Of a stretch of 64,000 bases of DNA, positions 19,024 to 28,599 are shown piece after piece. The DNA comes from Bradyrhizobium sp. CB1717 (GTDB taxonomy: Bacteria; Pseudomonadota; Alphaproteobacteria; Rhizobiales; Xanthobacteraceae): positions 3,906,001 to 3,970,000 of the forward strand of contig NZ_CP121666.1 in assembly GCF_029714325.1 (NCBI RefSeq), read 5' to 3'. The position numbers and the translations under genes were made by a program. Numbering within the stretch: position 1 is the first letter of the stretch; each line of letters opens with the position of its first letter. Under the pieces are notes generated by a model. The model was not told the DNA's origin. It saw only the letters and a list, made by a program, of their open reading frames with translations, and did not search any database.

Positions 19024-19941
19024 TCAGACTTTTTCGACTTCGGGACGGCCGAGCAGGCCGGTCGGCATGAAGATCAGCACGACGATCAGGATCGAGAACG
19101 CCGCGACGTCCTTGTATTCGACCGAGAAATAGGCCGACCAGAACGTCTCGATCAGGCCGATCGCAAGACCCCCGAGCATTGCGCCCGGCAGCGAGCCGAT
19201 GCCGCCGAGCACGGCGGCGGTGAACGCCTTGATGCCGGCGACGAATCCCATGAAGAAGTCGACCAGGCCGTAATAGAGCAGGTACATCAGGCCGGCGACC
19301 GCGGCGAGCGCCGCGCCGATCACGAACGTCATGGAGATGGTGCGGTCGACGTTGACGCCGAGCAGCGCCGCCATGGTCTGGTCCTGCTCGCAGGCGCGCA
19401 TGTCGCGCCCGAGCCGCGTGCGCGACACCAGCCAGGTGAAGATCGCCAGCAGCACGATGGTGGTGACGACCACCATGATCTGGATGTTGGAGAGCTGGAT
19501 GACGAAGCCGTCCGTGCTCTCATGCAAAGTGTAGCCCCCGGTGATGAAGGGCGGGATCGGCTTGACCCGGGCGCCCTGCGCCACCTGCGAATAATTGGTC
19601 AGCACGAAGGACATGCCGATGGCCGACAGCATCGGGGCGAGGCGGAAGGAATGGCGCAGCGGCCGGTAGGCGATGCGCTCGATGGTCCAGCCGTAGAGCG
19701 CGGTGATCGCCATCGACACCAGCAGCACGACCAGCAGGATCACGGGGATCGCGGTGAGACCGAGCGAAACCAGGATCAGGAAGGTGATCAGGGCGATGAA
19801 GCCGCCGATCATGAAGACGTCGCCGTGGGCGAAATTGATCATGCCGACGATGCCGTAGACCATCGTGTAGCCGATCGCGATCAGGCCGTAGATGGAGCCG
19901 AGCACGAGGCCGTTGATGAGCTGCTGGGCGAAATAATCCAT
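19024..19941 (-). CDS. livH: Branched-chain amino acid ABC transporter, permease LivH
   Basis: The 305-residue permease has about eight transmembrane helices and LivH motifs NGLVLGSIYGLIAIGYTMVYG, INFAHGDVFMIGGF and, near the end, FTAAVLGGIGSLPGAMLGG. The coupling loop MRACEQDQTMAALLGVN is conserved. It heads the livHMGF-livK operon, and the 280 bases upstream to the microprotein start must contain its promoter, which I could not pinpoint. Confidence 0.95.
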   Translation of the reverse strand: MDYFAQQLINGLVLGSIYGLIAIGYTMVYGIVGMINFAHGDVFMIGGFIALITFLILVSLGLTAIPVILLVVLLVSMAITALYGWTIERIAYRPLRHSFRLAPMLSAIGMSFVLTNYSQVAQGARVKPIPPFITGGYTLHESTDGFVIQLSNIQIMVVVTTIVLLAIFTWLVSRTRLGRDMRACEQDQTMAALLGVNVDRTISMTFVIGAALAAVAGLMYLLYYGLVDFFMGFVAGIKAFTAAVLGGIGSLPGAMLGGLAIGLIETFWSAYFSVEYKDVAAFSILIVVLIFMPTGLLGRPEVEKV

Positions 19942-20221
19942 AGGCTGCCGTTACCAAACCTGACGCGGCTCAAAGGGAGCTCTTCGAGAGAGAGTGATGG
20001 AGTTTCTTCTCGGGCCCCGGCAGCCCTTGAGCGTTCTGCTGGTTTTGTAACAGGAGGGAACTGGCCGCCGCAACAGCTCACGCCTCGGCAGAAGGTCTTG
20101 TACAGAGGTCATTTTTCGTTTCCGGGTTCCGCACCTGCGAGGAACCGGGTTCCCAGGGCAACCAAACTCGGGATCGGCCGTTATCACCGTTCTCTGACGT
20201 CCAACAAGGGAGTTTCCCCCG

Positions 20222-20392
20222 ATGACGAAGCAGCAGAACCAGAATCCGGGTCAGCAGAATCAGAACCCCGGCCAGAAACCCGGACAGCAGCAGGGCGGTG
20301 GCCAGAAACCCGGACAGCAGCAGCAGGACCCGATGCGCCAGGGCGAACGTCCCGGCCAGCAGCAGGGTGGCCAGCGCAGCCAGGACGAGTAG
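20222..20392 (+). CDS. Gln/Pro/Gly-rich repeat microprotein
   Basis: A 56-residue frame starts at ATG 20222 behind a GGGAG site and ends at TAG 20390. It is built from degenerate units such as NQNPGQ, QKPGQQQ and GQQQGG, with no hydrophobic residue apart from Met, so it should be soluble and disordered. A textbook terminator follows 19 bases later, which supports an independent, possibly abundant transcript. Related small Gln-rich proteins exist in Bradyrhizobium, but I know of no function. It is divergent from livH. Confidence 0.7.
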   Translation: MTKQQNQNPGQQNQNPGQKPGQQQGGGQKPGQQQQDPMRQGERPGQQQGGQRSQDE

Positions 20393-20410
20393 GGAGCCCG
20401 GGAGTGGGAG

Positions 20411-20443
20411 GGCCCCGCCGAAAGGCGGGGCCTTTTTTCTTTG
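20411..20443 (+). terminator. Intrinsic terminator of the Gln-rich microprotein gene
   Basis: GGCCCCGCC-GAAA-GGCGGGGCC (20411-20432) is a nine-pair GC hairpin with a GAAA tetraloop, followed by TTTTTTCTTT. This is a strong rho-independent terminator, 19 bases after the stop codon. Confidence 0.9.
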
Positions 20444-20445
20444 GC

Positions 20446-20533
20446 GTCATTCCGGGGCGGCTCGAAGAGCCGAGCTACGGTGCGCAATTGCGCACCAGAG
20501 AATCTCGAGATTCCGGGTCTGGGCGGAATGACG
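20446..20533. repeat. Dispersed palindromic repeat
   Basis: The segment opens GTCATTCCGGGGCGG and closes GGGCGGAATGAC, with nested palindromes CGGCTCGAAGAGCCG and GGTGCGCAATTGCGCACC. It belongs to the same class as the elements near 26967 and 44199. Confidence 0.6.
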
Positions 20534-20655
20534 ACGTCTGCGGGGGGCCGGTTAAGGTAAACAAAGGGTTTAAATTGCCGCCACGGTCTCATGCGAGTTA
20601 GCTCCCCGCAAAGCCTTCCCCTCGAAGGCGGATGGCAGGCGAAGCGGGTAGCGGC

Positions 20656-21180
20656 ATGTTCAGGAATTGGCGGATCGGCTCGGTCAATGGCGCGCTGCTT
20701 GCGGCCTATTTCATCCCGGCCTGGGCGCTGGTCGCCTTCAACATCGTTGTTGCACCGGTGCACGGTCTCTACGAGCGTCCGAGCGTCGCGGTGGCGCTGT
20801 TCCTCAGCGACCACCTCCAGATGGCGGGGATGGACACGGTGCGGGCCGCCTGGCTGCTGGCGCTGGGACGGCTGACCGTCGTGGCGTTCTTTGCGATCTA
20901 CCTCGCGCTGCTGTGCATTCCCCGGACCCGCAGGAGCGGCGGCAGTGACGAGGCGCTCGCCATTGCGCTCGTGATCGGCAGCCTGATCTCGTTTGCCAGC
21001 ATGGTCATGGCCTCGAAGGTCGGCGAGATGGCCGCCCTCCGCCTGCACGCCACCGAGCTTCTGCTGCTGCTGGGGGCCGCGATCGTGCTGGTGATCGAGC
21101 GACCGGAGGCGGCACCCAAGGCCGTCGCGGCCGTCGCGCCGCTAGCTCTTGAGCAGGCCGAGCTCCTGCACAATCGCTGA
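20656..21180 (+). CDS. Predicted four-helix membrane protein
   Basis: The 174-residue product starts MFRNWRIGSVNGALLAAYF and has four predicted transmembrane helices (about 8-30, 60-85, 100-122 and 132-150). I do not recognise the family. ATG at 20656 is chosen because hydrophobic sequence begins directly after it; an ATG eight codons earlier is possible. Its last 39 bases overlap the convergent pcaC gene, an unusually long tail overlap that makes the exact end worth checking. No functional link to the pca genes is seen. Confidence 0.65.
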   Translation: MFRNWRIGSVNGALLAAYFIPAWALVAFNIVVAPVHGLYERPSVAVALFLSDHLQMAGMDTVRAAWLLALGRLTVVAFFAIYLALLCIPRTRRSGGSDEALAIALVIGSLISFASMVMASKVGEMAALRLHATELLLLLGAAIVLVIERPEAAPKAVAAVAPLALEQAELLHNR

Positions 21181-21534
21181 GGCTTCCTTGACGGCGTGGT
21201 TCGCCGCCGGCACGCCGCAATAGATCGCCTGCTGCAGCAGGATTTCCTTGATGTCATCGGGCGTGAAACCGCCCTCGGCGAGCGCCGCGCGCACGTGCAG
21301 GCGGAATTCGTCCCATTGCCCGAGTGCGACCATGGTGCCGATGACGAGCACCCGCCGCGTCCGCTCGTCGAAATGCGGCCGCGTCCAGATCTCGCCCCAG
21401 GCGTAGCGCGTGATCAGGTCCTGGAAATCGGTGTTGAAGGCATTGCGGTTCGCGATCGACTTGTCGACCCAGGCATTGCCCAGCACCTTTCGGCGCACGT
21501 TCATGCCGGCATCGCGGCGCTTCTGATCGTCCAT
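21142..21534 (-). CDS. pcaC: 4-carboxymuconolactone decarboxylase
   Basis: The 130-residue protein matches gamma-carboxymuconolactone decarboxylase, which forms beta-ketoadipate enol-lactone in protocatechuate breakdown. Family features include GNAWVDKSIANRNAFNTDFQ near the start, TRRVLVIGTMVALGQWDEF, HVRAALAEGGFTPDDIKE and the catalytic-region IYCGVPAANHAVKEA with its conserved Cys and His. ATG at 21534 follows a GGGAGG site. It lies downstream of pcaD and pcaB on the same strand. Confidence 0.95.
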   Translation of the reverse strand: MDDQKRRDAGMNVRRKVLGNAWVDKSIANRNAFNTDFQDLITRYAWGEIWTRPHFDERTRRVLVIGTMVALGQWDEFRLHVRAALAEGGFTPDDIKEILLQQAIYCGVPAANHAVKEASAIVQELGLLKS

Positions 21535-21547
21535 GGTGTCCTCCCTC

Positions 21548-21625
21548 GTCATTGCGAGCGCAGCGAAGCAATCCAGGATCTTTCCGCGGAGGCAGTCTGG
21601 ATTGCTTCGCTGCGCTCGCAATGAC
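21548..21625. repeat. 29-bp perfect inverted repeat
   Basis: GTCATTGCGAGCGCAGCGAA... (21548-21576) is repeated exactly in inverted form at 21597-21625 with a 20-base loop. It fills the pcaD-pcaC gap and would form a very stable stem in the pca mRNA. This element type is common in Bradyrhizobium. Confidence 0.85.
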
Positions 21626-21633
21626 GGCTGTGG

Positions 21634-22416
21634 CTAGCGCTGCGTCAAGAACCCCACCACCGCATCCGTGAACGCATGCGGCTGCTCGACGTTGGAAATA
21701 TGCGCGGCGTCGATGATGGTCATGCTGGCGCCGGGAATGTTGGAGCGGATCAGCTCGGCGGCCGAGATCGGCGTCGCCATGTCGTGACGGCCGGCGATCA
21801 CCAATGTCGGGCTCTTGATGTCAGGCAGCAGCGCGCGCTGGTCGAGCGTCGACAGCGCCTCGCAGCAGGCCAGATACCCTTCGACGGGGGAGGCGAGCAG
21901 CATCGATTTCATTTTCGCGGTGATCTCGGGCTCGCGCTCGCGGAAATCCTGGGTGAGCCAGCCCCCAATCACGGCGTCGGCGACCGCTGCGATGCCGCCC
22001 TTCTTCACGGCGTCGATGCGCTCCAGCCATTTGGTCGGCTCGGCGTAATAGCAGGAGGTGTTGGCGAGAATGAGCTTGCCGAAGCGCTCCGGCGCGTTGG
22101 CGCCCAGCCATTGCCCGACCATGCCGCCCATCGACAGGCCGCACCAATGCACCTTCTCGATGTTGAGGTCGTCGAGGATCGCGAGCACGTCGCGGCCGAA
22201 GCGCTCCATCGTGTAGGGGCCGGGCGGAACGTTCGACTTGCCGTGGCCACGGCGGTCGTAGCGGATGACGCGGAAGATCTGCGTCAGCGCCTTCATCTGC
22301 GGCTCCCACATCTGCAGCGTGCAGCCGAGCGAGTTGGAGAGCATCAGGGTCGGCCCGCCGTCGCGGCCCTCGACGGAGACGTTGATGAGGCAACCGTCGG
22401 CATCGATCATGGGCAT
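21634..22416 (-). CDS. pcaD: 3-oxoadipate enol-lactonase
   Basis: The 260-residue alpha/beta hydrolase opens beta-ketoadipate enol-lactone to beta-ketoadipate. The nucleophile elbow is GLSMGG with Ser95, the acid lies in VIAGRHDMATP, and the catalytic His is in IDAAHISNVEQP. The DRRGHGKS motif is typical of PcaD. ATG at 22416 (MPMIDADG) has a GAGGA site; the longer frame adds repeat sequence. It is encoded between pcaB and pcaC. Confidence 0.94.
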   Translation of the reverse strand: MPMIDADGCLINVSVEGRDGGPTLMLSNSLGCTLQMWEPQMKALTQIFRVIRYDRRGHGKSNVPPGPYTMERFGRDVLAILDDLNIEKVHWCGLSMGGMVGQWLGANAPERFGKLILANTSCYYAEPTKWLERIDAVKKGGIAAVADAVIGGWLTQDFREREPEITAKMKSMLLASPVEGYLACCEALSTLDQRALLPDIKSPTLVIAGRHDMATPISAAELIRSNIPGASMTIIDAAHISNVEQPHAFTDAVVGFLTQR

Positions 22417-22427
22417 GGCATGTTCCT

Positions 22428-22515
22428 CGTCATGCGCAGGCTTGACCCGCGCATCCATCTAAGAAGCGGAATCTATCCAGGATGATGGATTGCCGGGTCA
22501 AGCCCGGCAATGTCA
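22428..22515. repeat. Dispersed palindromic repeat between pcaB and pcaD
   Basis: The gap contains TTGCCGGGTCAAGCCCGGCAA (22490-22510) and a matching part GCAGGCTTGACCCGCGCATCC. It is of the same type as the element at 10153. Confidence 0.55.
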
Positions 22516-23871
22516 TCAGGAGAGATCCAACGAATCGAGCAGGCGGTCGATCAAGGCCTGTGACGCCCCTTGATAGGCCATCGGCTCGAACAATGCCGCA
22601 ATTTTTTCCGGCGGCAGATGCGCGGTGACCTGCGAATCGCCTGACAGCACCTCGCGCAGATGCTTCTTCTCGGCGACCGCGCGCTTGCTCGCGGCCTCGA
22701 TCAGGTGATGCGCATCGCTCTTGCCGATGGCTTCGGCCAGCGCGAAGGTGACGGCCTCGGCCATGATCAACCCGTGCGTCGCATCGAGATTGCTGCGCAT
22801 GCGCGCCGCATCGACGTCGAGGCCCTCGGCGATGTCGACGATCGCCGCGAGCGCGCCGGAGGCCACCAGCATCAATTGCGGCAGCGTCGGCCATTCCGCG
22901 TGCCAGGGCCCGGCGCTGCGCTCATGGTCCTGCACCTGCGCGGCAAAAATCGTCGCGGCGAGCTGCGGTGCCATGGTGGCTGCGCCGAGCGCGCTGGCGG
23001 CGGCGACCGGGTTGCGCTTGTGCGGCATGGTCGATGAGCCGCCGCGGCCTTCGCCGGCGGGCTCGAAGGCTTCGCCGACATCGGTCTGCATCAGCAGCGA
23101 GACGTCGCGCGCGATCTTGCCGCAGCTTCCAGCAAGAATTGCAAAGCAGGAAGCGGCCTCGGCGATGCGGTCGCGATGGGTGTGCCAGGGGGCTTCCGGC
23201 AGCGGCAAATCGAGCTCCTGCGCCAATCTTTCCGCAACGACGAGCCCCTTGTCGCCGAGGGCGGCGAGCGTGCCGGCGGCGCCGCCGAATTGCAGTGCCA
23301 GCCCCTCGCGACGGAGCCGCCTGAGGCGACAGCGGGCACGGGCGAGGCTTGCGGCATATTCGGCGGCCTTCAGCCCGAACGGCATCGGCAGCGCGTGCTG
23401 GAGCCAGGTCCGCGCCACCATCGCGGTGTTGCGGTGGGCGCGGGCGAGCGCCGCAAAACCCTTGATGGCGCGGCTGAAGTCGGCGTCGAGTGCATCGATG
23501 CCGGCGCGAAGGGTGAGCATGGTCGCGGTGTCGATGACGTCCTGGCTGGTCGCGCCCCAATGCACGTAGCGCGCGGCCTCCGCATCGGCCTTGCCGACAT
23601 TGGCGGTCAGCGCCTTGACCAGGGGAATCGCGAGATTGCCGGACCGCGTTGCGGCGTCTGCGAGGGCCGCAATGTCAAACCGAGACGCCTTGCAGGCGCC
23701 TTCAATTGGCCCGACAGCGGCCGCGGGAATCACGCCGGTAGCGGCCTCGGCCCGTGCCAGCGCTGCCTCGAAATCGAGCATGTTCTGCAGGGTCGACTGG
23801 TCGTCGCAGACGGCGCGCATGGCTGCGCTCGACAGCATCGGCGCGAGCAGGGGGGAGAGGGATGTGCTCAT
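22516..23871 (-). CDS. pcaB: 3-carboxy-cis,cis-muconate cycloisomerase
   Basis: The 451-residue protein belongs to the fumarase/aspartase superfamily and lactonises beta-carboxymuconate. The superfamily signature GRGGSSTMPHKRNPVAA is present, with HWGATSQDVIDTATML and the N-terminal DDQSTLQNMLDFEAALARA. It is the first gene of the pcaBDC run. The protocatechuate dioxygenase genes pcaG and pcaH, often adjacent, are not in the window. ATG at 23871 fits the family N-terminus. Confidence 0.95.
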   Translation of the reverse strand: MSTSLSPLLAPMLSSAAMRAVCDDQSTLQNMLDFEAALARAEAATGVIPAAAVGPIEGACKASRFDIAALADAATRSGNLAIPLVKALTANVGKADAEAARYVHWGATSQDVIDTATMLTLRAGIDALDADFSRAIKGFAALARAHRNTAMVARTWLQHALPMPFGLKAAEYAASLARARCRLRRLRREGLALQFGGAAGTLAALGDKGLVVAERLAQELDLPLPEAPWHTHRDRIAEAASCFAILAGSCGKIARDVSLLMQTDVGEAFEPAGEGRGGSSTMPHKRNPVAAASALGAATMAPQLAATIFAAQVQDHERSAGPWHAEWPTLPQLMLVASGALAAIVDIAEGLDVDAARMRSNLDATHGLIMAEAVTFALAEAIGKSDAHHLIEAASKRAVAEKKHLREVLSGDSQVTAHLPPEKIAALFEPMAYQGASQALIDRLLDSLDLS

Positions 23872-24041
23872 ATCGTGCGGGACCTAACCATCACGGCCCG
23901 GCTCTGCCAATCCAAATCCGCTCGCGCAAGCATTTTGCAGGTGCGAATATGCATTGCACGTGACCGGGGGTGCCCTTTCCTTTGCGGCCTCCGTGCGTTA
24001 CTTGAGCAATATTATTCTGACGCGATCCCGGGAGGCACCCC

Positions 24042-24488
24042 ATGGCCATGACAATGAACGGCGAAGTCCAGCTCGCAGCGTCGCGCGAGGCCGTGTGGGA
24101 GAAGCTCAACGATCCCGAGGTGCTGAAGGCCTGCATCCCCGGCTGCGAGGAGCTGGAGAAGACCGAGGACGGCGGCTTCCGTGCAACGGCAAAAATGAAG
24201 GTCGGTCCGGTGTCGGCGCGCTTCAAGGGCAAGGTGATGCTCTCAGATCTCGACCCGCCGAACGGCTACAAGATCTCAGGCGAAGGCGAGGGCGGGGTGG
24301 CCGGCTTTGCCAAGGGCGGCGCAACCGTGAAGCTCGCGGAGCAGGACGGCGGCACGCTGCTCGCCTACGACGTCGAGGCGCAGATCGGCGGCAAGTTGGC
24401 CCAGCTCGGCCAGCGTCTGATCAACGGCGCCGCCAAGAAGCTGGCCGACGAGTTTTTCGCGAACTTCGCCAAAGCTGTACAGGGCTAG
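24042..24488 (+). CDS. coxG: CoxG-type SRPBCC carbon monoxide dehydrogenase accessory protein
   Basis: The 148-residue protein is a START/SRPBCC-fold member of the CoxG family. Motifs are GEVQLAASREAVWEKLNDPE, LKACIPGCEELEK and a C-terminal region GKLAQLGQRLINGAAKKLAD. Family members accompany aerobic CO dehydrogenase and related Mo hydroxylases and are thought to help membrane attachment. A GGAGG site precedes ATG 24042. It is the first gene of a Mo-hydroxylase locus that continues to 30902. Confidence 0.9.
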   Translation: MAMTMNGEVQLAASREAVWEKLNDPEVLKACIPGCEELEKTEDGGFRATAKMKVGPVSARFKGKVMLSDLDPPNGYKISGEGEGGVAGFAKGGATVKLAEQDGGTLLAYDVEAQIGGKLAQLGQRLINGAAKKLADEFFANFAKAVQG

Positions 24489-24637
24489 CGGTACAGGGCT
24501 GAAACCTATCGCCTTTCGGCATGGCGCCTTGCGTCCGGGGTGATGTTGCCCCAGGGGACAATGGTCCATATGATGGGTTGGAATAATTATAAGAACCGCT
24601 TCGACGGGACCCGTCGGGGCGCTGATAGAGAGTGCTT

Positions 24638-25123
24638 ATGGCAAAAATCTCCCTCATCGTGAACGGCAATCCTGTGACGGCCAACGTCGATCCCCGCACG
24701 CTTCTGGTGCAGTTCCTGCGCGAGAATCTGCGCCTGACCGGCACCCATGTCGGCTGCGACACCTCGCAGTGCGGCGCCTGCGTCGTGCATCTCGACGGCA
24801 AGGCCGTGAAGTCCTGCACCACGCTCGCCGTGATGGCCGACGGTCACGAGGTCAAGACGATCGAGGGACTGGCCGCCGACGGCGCGCCGCTGCATCCGAT
24901 GCAGGAAGCCTTCCGGGAGCACCATGGCCTGCAGTGCGGCTTCTGCACGCCGGGCATGATCATGACCGCGATCGACATCGTGCACCGCAAGGGTAACGAG
25001 CTCGACGACCACACCATCCGCGAGGAGCTGGAAGGCAATCTCTGCCGCTGCACCGGCTACCAGAACATCGTCGCCTCGATCTCCGCCGGCGCCAAGGCGA
25101 TGGCGAAATCCGATCTCGCGTAA
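24638..25123 (+). CDS. coxS: [2Fe-2S] small subunit of a CO dehydrogenase-family molybdenum hydroxylase
   Basis: The 161-residue protein carries both iron-sulphur sites of the xanthine oxidase family. The plant-type cluster uses [10 protein letters not shown] plus a later Cys, and the second uses CGFCTPGM and CRCTGY. It passes electrons from the Mo site to the FAD subunit. ATG at 24638 ([10 protein letters not shown]) is the family start; a GTG two codons earlier is less likely. coxM follows after 27 bases. The large Mo-binding subunit is missing from the locus. Confidence 0.95.
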   Translation: MAKISLIVNGNPVTANVDPRTLLVQFLRENLRLTGTHVGCDTSQCGACVVHLDGKAVKSCTTLAVMADGHEVKTIEGLAADGAPLHPMQEAFREHHGLQCGFCTPGMIMTAIDIVHRKGNELDDHTIREELEGNLCRCTGYQNIVASISAGAKAMAKSDLA

Positions 25124-25150
25124 CGCGCACCCCGCGATCAGGACATTCAG

Positions 25151-25957
25151 ATGTACGAATTCAAATATCATCGCCCGGGCACCGTGCGCCAGGCGGCCAA
25201 CCTCCTGGTGAAGAACGAGGACGCCAAGGTGATCGCCGGCGGCCACACGCTGATTCCCGTCATGAAGCAGCGCCTCGCCAGTCCGCCGCATCTGGTCGAC
25301 CTCTCCCACATCGAGGGGCTCAACACGATCGAGATGAAGGGCCGCTCGCTCGTGATCGGCGCCACCGCCAAGCACGCGGAGGTCGCGACCTCCGCGATCG
25401 TCGGTGAGGCGATCCCGGCGCTGGCGAGCCTTGCCGGCGGGATCGGTGATCCCGCCGTGCGCCACCGGGGCACGATCGGCGGCTCGCTCGCCAACAACGA
25501 TCCGACCGCGGACTATCCGGCTGCGGTGCTCGCGCTCGGCGCCACCATCGTCACCAACAAGCGTCGCCTCAAGGCCGAGGAGTATTTCCAGGGCCTGTTC
25601 TCGACCGCGCTCGAAGCCGACGAGATCATCACCAAGGTGATGTTCCCGCTGCCGAAGAAGGCGGCTTACGTCAAATTCCGCAACCAGGCCTCGCGCTACG
25701 CGCTGGTCGGCGTGTTCGTGGCGCGCCGTCCGTCGGACGTGCGGGTCGCCGTCACCGGCGCCGGGTCCGAAGGCGTGTTCCGCGTCACCGCATTCGAGGA
25801 AGCGCTGAAGAAGCGCTTCGCGTCGAAGGCGATCGAAGGCATCGACGTGCCGGCGGACGGCCTCAACAGCGACATCCACGGCAGCGCCGAATACCGCGCC
25901 CATCTGATCGGGGTGCTGACGCGCCGCGCCCTCGATGCCGCCAACGCCAAGGAGTGA
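25151..25957 (+). CDS. coxM: FAD-binding medium subunit of a CO dehydrogenase-family molybdenum hydroxylase
   Basis: The 268-residue protein has the FAD-binding motifs AGGHTLIPVMKQRL (about residue 31) and TIGGSLANNDPTADYPAA (about 113), and a C-terminal CO_deh_flav_C domain. It takes electrons from CoxS. In form II loci the large subunit is usually encoded between S and M, but here only 27 bases separate them. The next gene is a MoxR-type ATPase 63 bases away. Confidence 0.94.
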   Translation: MYEFKYHRPGTVRQAANLLVKNEDAKVIAGGHTLIPVMKQRLASPPHLVDLSHIEGLNTIEMKGRSLVIGATAKHAEVATSAIVGEAIPALASLAGGIGDPAVRHRGTIGGSLANNDPTADYPAAVLALGATIVTNKRRLKAEEYFQGLFSTALEADEIITKVMFPLPKKAAYVKFRNQASRYALVGVFVARRPSDVRVAVTGAGSEGVFRVTAFEEALKKRFASKAIEGIDVPADGLNSDIHGSAEYRAHLIGVLTRRALDAANAKE

Positions 25958-26020
25958 GGTGACCTCACTCCCCGGCCCGATACTTGCCCCGTGTGAGGGC
26001 GCAAACGAGACTGGCCTTTC

Positions 26021-26959
<939 letters not shown>

Positions 26960-26966
26960 TCGTCGT

Positions 26967-27044
26967 CGTTCCGGGGCGATGCGCAGCATCGAACCCGGAA
27001 CCTCGAGATTCCGGGTTCGTCGCTTCGCGACGCCCCGGAATGAC
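26967..27044. repeat. Dispersed palindromic repeat
   Basis: CGTTCCGGGGCGATGCGCAG... and its inverted partner ...GCGACGCCCCGGAATGAC enclose CCCGGAACCTCGAGATTCCGGG. It lies between coxD and coxE. Confidence 0.6.
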
Positions 27045-27060
27045 AGAGCGAGGATTGACC

Positions 27061-28263
27061 ATGGCCATCAACCACCTTGCCCCCGAGCAGACCGAGCAGT
27101 TCGCCGACAACATCGTCGGCTTTGCCCGCGCGCTGCGCTCGGCGGGCATGCCGGTGGGTCCCGGCGCGGTCATCGACGCGATGAGCGCGCTGCAGGTGAT
27201 CGACATCGGCAACCGGTCCGATGTCTTCACCACGCTCGAGGCGATCTTCGTCAAGCGCCACGAGCATGCGCTGATCTTCAAGCAGGCCTTCAACCTGTTC
27301 TTCCGCGCCTCGGAAGAATGGAAGCACATGCTGGATTCGGTGCCGCTGCCGGAGCAGGCGAAGAAGAAGCCGCAGGCCGGCGCCCGCCGCGTCCAGGAGG
27401 CGATGTCGCAGCCGCGCATGACCGAGACGCCGCAGCACCAGGAGCAGGATCTGCGCCTGTCGGTATCCGACAAGGAGATTCTTCAGAAGAAGGATTTTGC
27501 GCAGATGAGCGCGGCGGAGATCACCGAGGCGCTCCGCGCCGTCGAGCGGATGCACCTGCCGCAGGCCGAGCTGCTGACGCGCCGGCATCGGCCTGATGCT
27601 CGCGGCCTGCGCCTCGACCTCCGCCGCACGCTGCGCGCCTCTTTGCGCACCGGAGGCGAAATCATCGACATCCATCGCCTCGGCCGGATCGAGAAGCCGG
27701 CGCCGATCGTCGCGCTGCTCGACATCTCGGGCTCGATGAGCGAATACACCCGCCTGTTCCTGCATTTCCTGCATGCGATCACGGATGCGCGAAAACGCGT
27801 CTCGGTGTTCCTGTTCGGCACGCGCCTCACCAACGTGACCCGTGCGCTGCGCCAGCGCGATCCGGACGAGGCGCTGGCGAGCTGCTCGGCCTCGGTCGAG
27901 GACTGGGCCGGCGGCACGCGGATCTCGGCCTCGCTGCACAACTTCAACAAATTGTGGGCGCGGCGGGTGCTGAGCCAGGGCGCCATCGTGCTCCTGATCT
28001 CCGATGGGCTGGAGCGGGAGGCCGATTCCAGGCTCGCCTTCGAGATGGATCGGCTGCACCGGTCCTGCCGGCGGCTGATCTGGCTCAACCCGCTGTTGCG
28101 GTTCGGCGGCTTCGAGGCCAAGGCTCAGGGCATCAAAATGATGCTTCCGCACGTTGACGAATTCCGCCCGGTACATAATTTGAGTTCGATCCAGGAGCTG
28201 ATCACCACGCTCTCCCAGCCGCTGCCGCCGCATCACCGCAGCCTGATCCGCTCCGCAGCTTGA
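27061..28263 (+). CDS. coxE: VWA-domain protein, CoxE-like
   Basis: The 400-residue protein has an N-terminal helical part and a C-terminal von Willebrand A domain with the metal site DISGSMSEY (about residue 222) and LLISDGLERE. CoxE works with the ATPase CoxD in maturing the Mo-Cu or Mo cofactor of the hydroxylase. ATG at 27061 (MAINHLAPEQ) is chosen; the longer frame reads through the repeat. A GCGAGG site precedes it. Confidence 0.92.
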   Translation: MAINHLAPEQTEQFADNIVGFARALRSAGMPVGPGAVIDAMSALQVIDIGNRSDVFTTLEAIFVKRHEHALIFKQAFNLFFRASEEWKHMLDSVPLPEQAKKKPQAGARRVQEAMSQPRMTETPQHQEQDLRLSVSDKEILQKKDFAQMSAAEITEALRAVERMHLPQAELLTRRHRPDARGLRLDLRRTLRASLRTGGEIIDIHRLGRIEKPAPIVALLDISGSMSEYTRLFLHFLHAITDARKRVSVFLFGTRLTNVTRALRQRDPDEALASCSASVEDWAGGTRISASLHNFNKLWARRVLSQGAIVLLISDGLEREADSRLAFEMDRLHRSCRRLIWLNPLLRFGGFEAKAQGIKMMLPHVDEFRPVHNLSSIQELITTLSQPLPPHHRSLIRSAA

Positions 28264-28273
28264 GAGGCCAGCC

Positions 28274-28597
28274 ATGCTCGATCGCGACGAGGATATCCTG
28301 AAGGCGGCGGAGGACTGGCAGAAGGCCGGCCGTGGCGTCGCGCTGGCGACGGTTGTGGAGACCTGGGGCTCGGCCCCGCGCCCGGCGGGCTCGAGCCTCG
28401 TCATCAACGACGAGGGGACATTCCTGGGCTCCGTCTCCGGCGGCTGCGTCGAGGGCGCCGTGGTCACCGAGGCCATGGACGTGATCGAGAGCGGCAAGCC
28501 CAAGATGCTGGAGTTCGGCGTCGCTGACGAGACCGCCTGGAATGTCGGGCTATCCTGCGGCGGCACCATCCGCGTCTTCGTCGAGAAGGTCGGCTAG
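28274..28597 (+). CDS. XdhC/CoxI family protein, N-terminal part
   Basis: The 107-residue protein corresponds to the XdhC_CoxI domain: ATVVETWGSAPRPAGSSLVI, GSVSGGCVEGAVV and LSCGGTIRVFVE. XdhC binds molybdenum cofactor, helps sulphurate it and inserts it into Mo hydroxylases. In many bacteria this domain and the Rossmann domain are one protein; here they are separate genes two bases apart, an arrangement known as CoxF/CoxI-type. The cysteine in SGGC is conserved. Confidence 0.9.
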   Translation: MLDRDEDILKAAEDWQKAGRGVALATVVETWGSAPRPAGSSLVINDEGTFLGSVSGGCVEGAVVTEAMDVIESGKPKMLEFGVADETAWNVGLSCGGTIRVFVEKVG

Positions 28598-28599
28598 CC

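Noticed and set aside
18736..20601. Plus-strand open frame of 621 codons
   Set aside because: It runs antisense to livM and livH and then through intergenic DNA; composition is His/Asp/Arg-rich with no domain.
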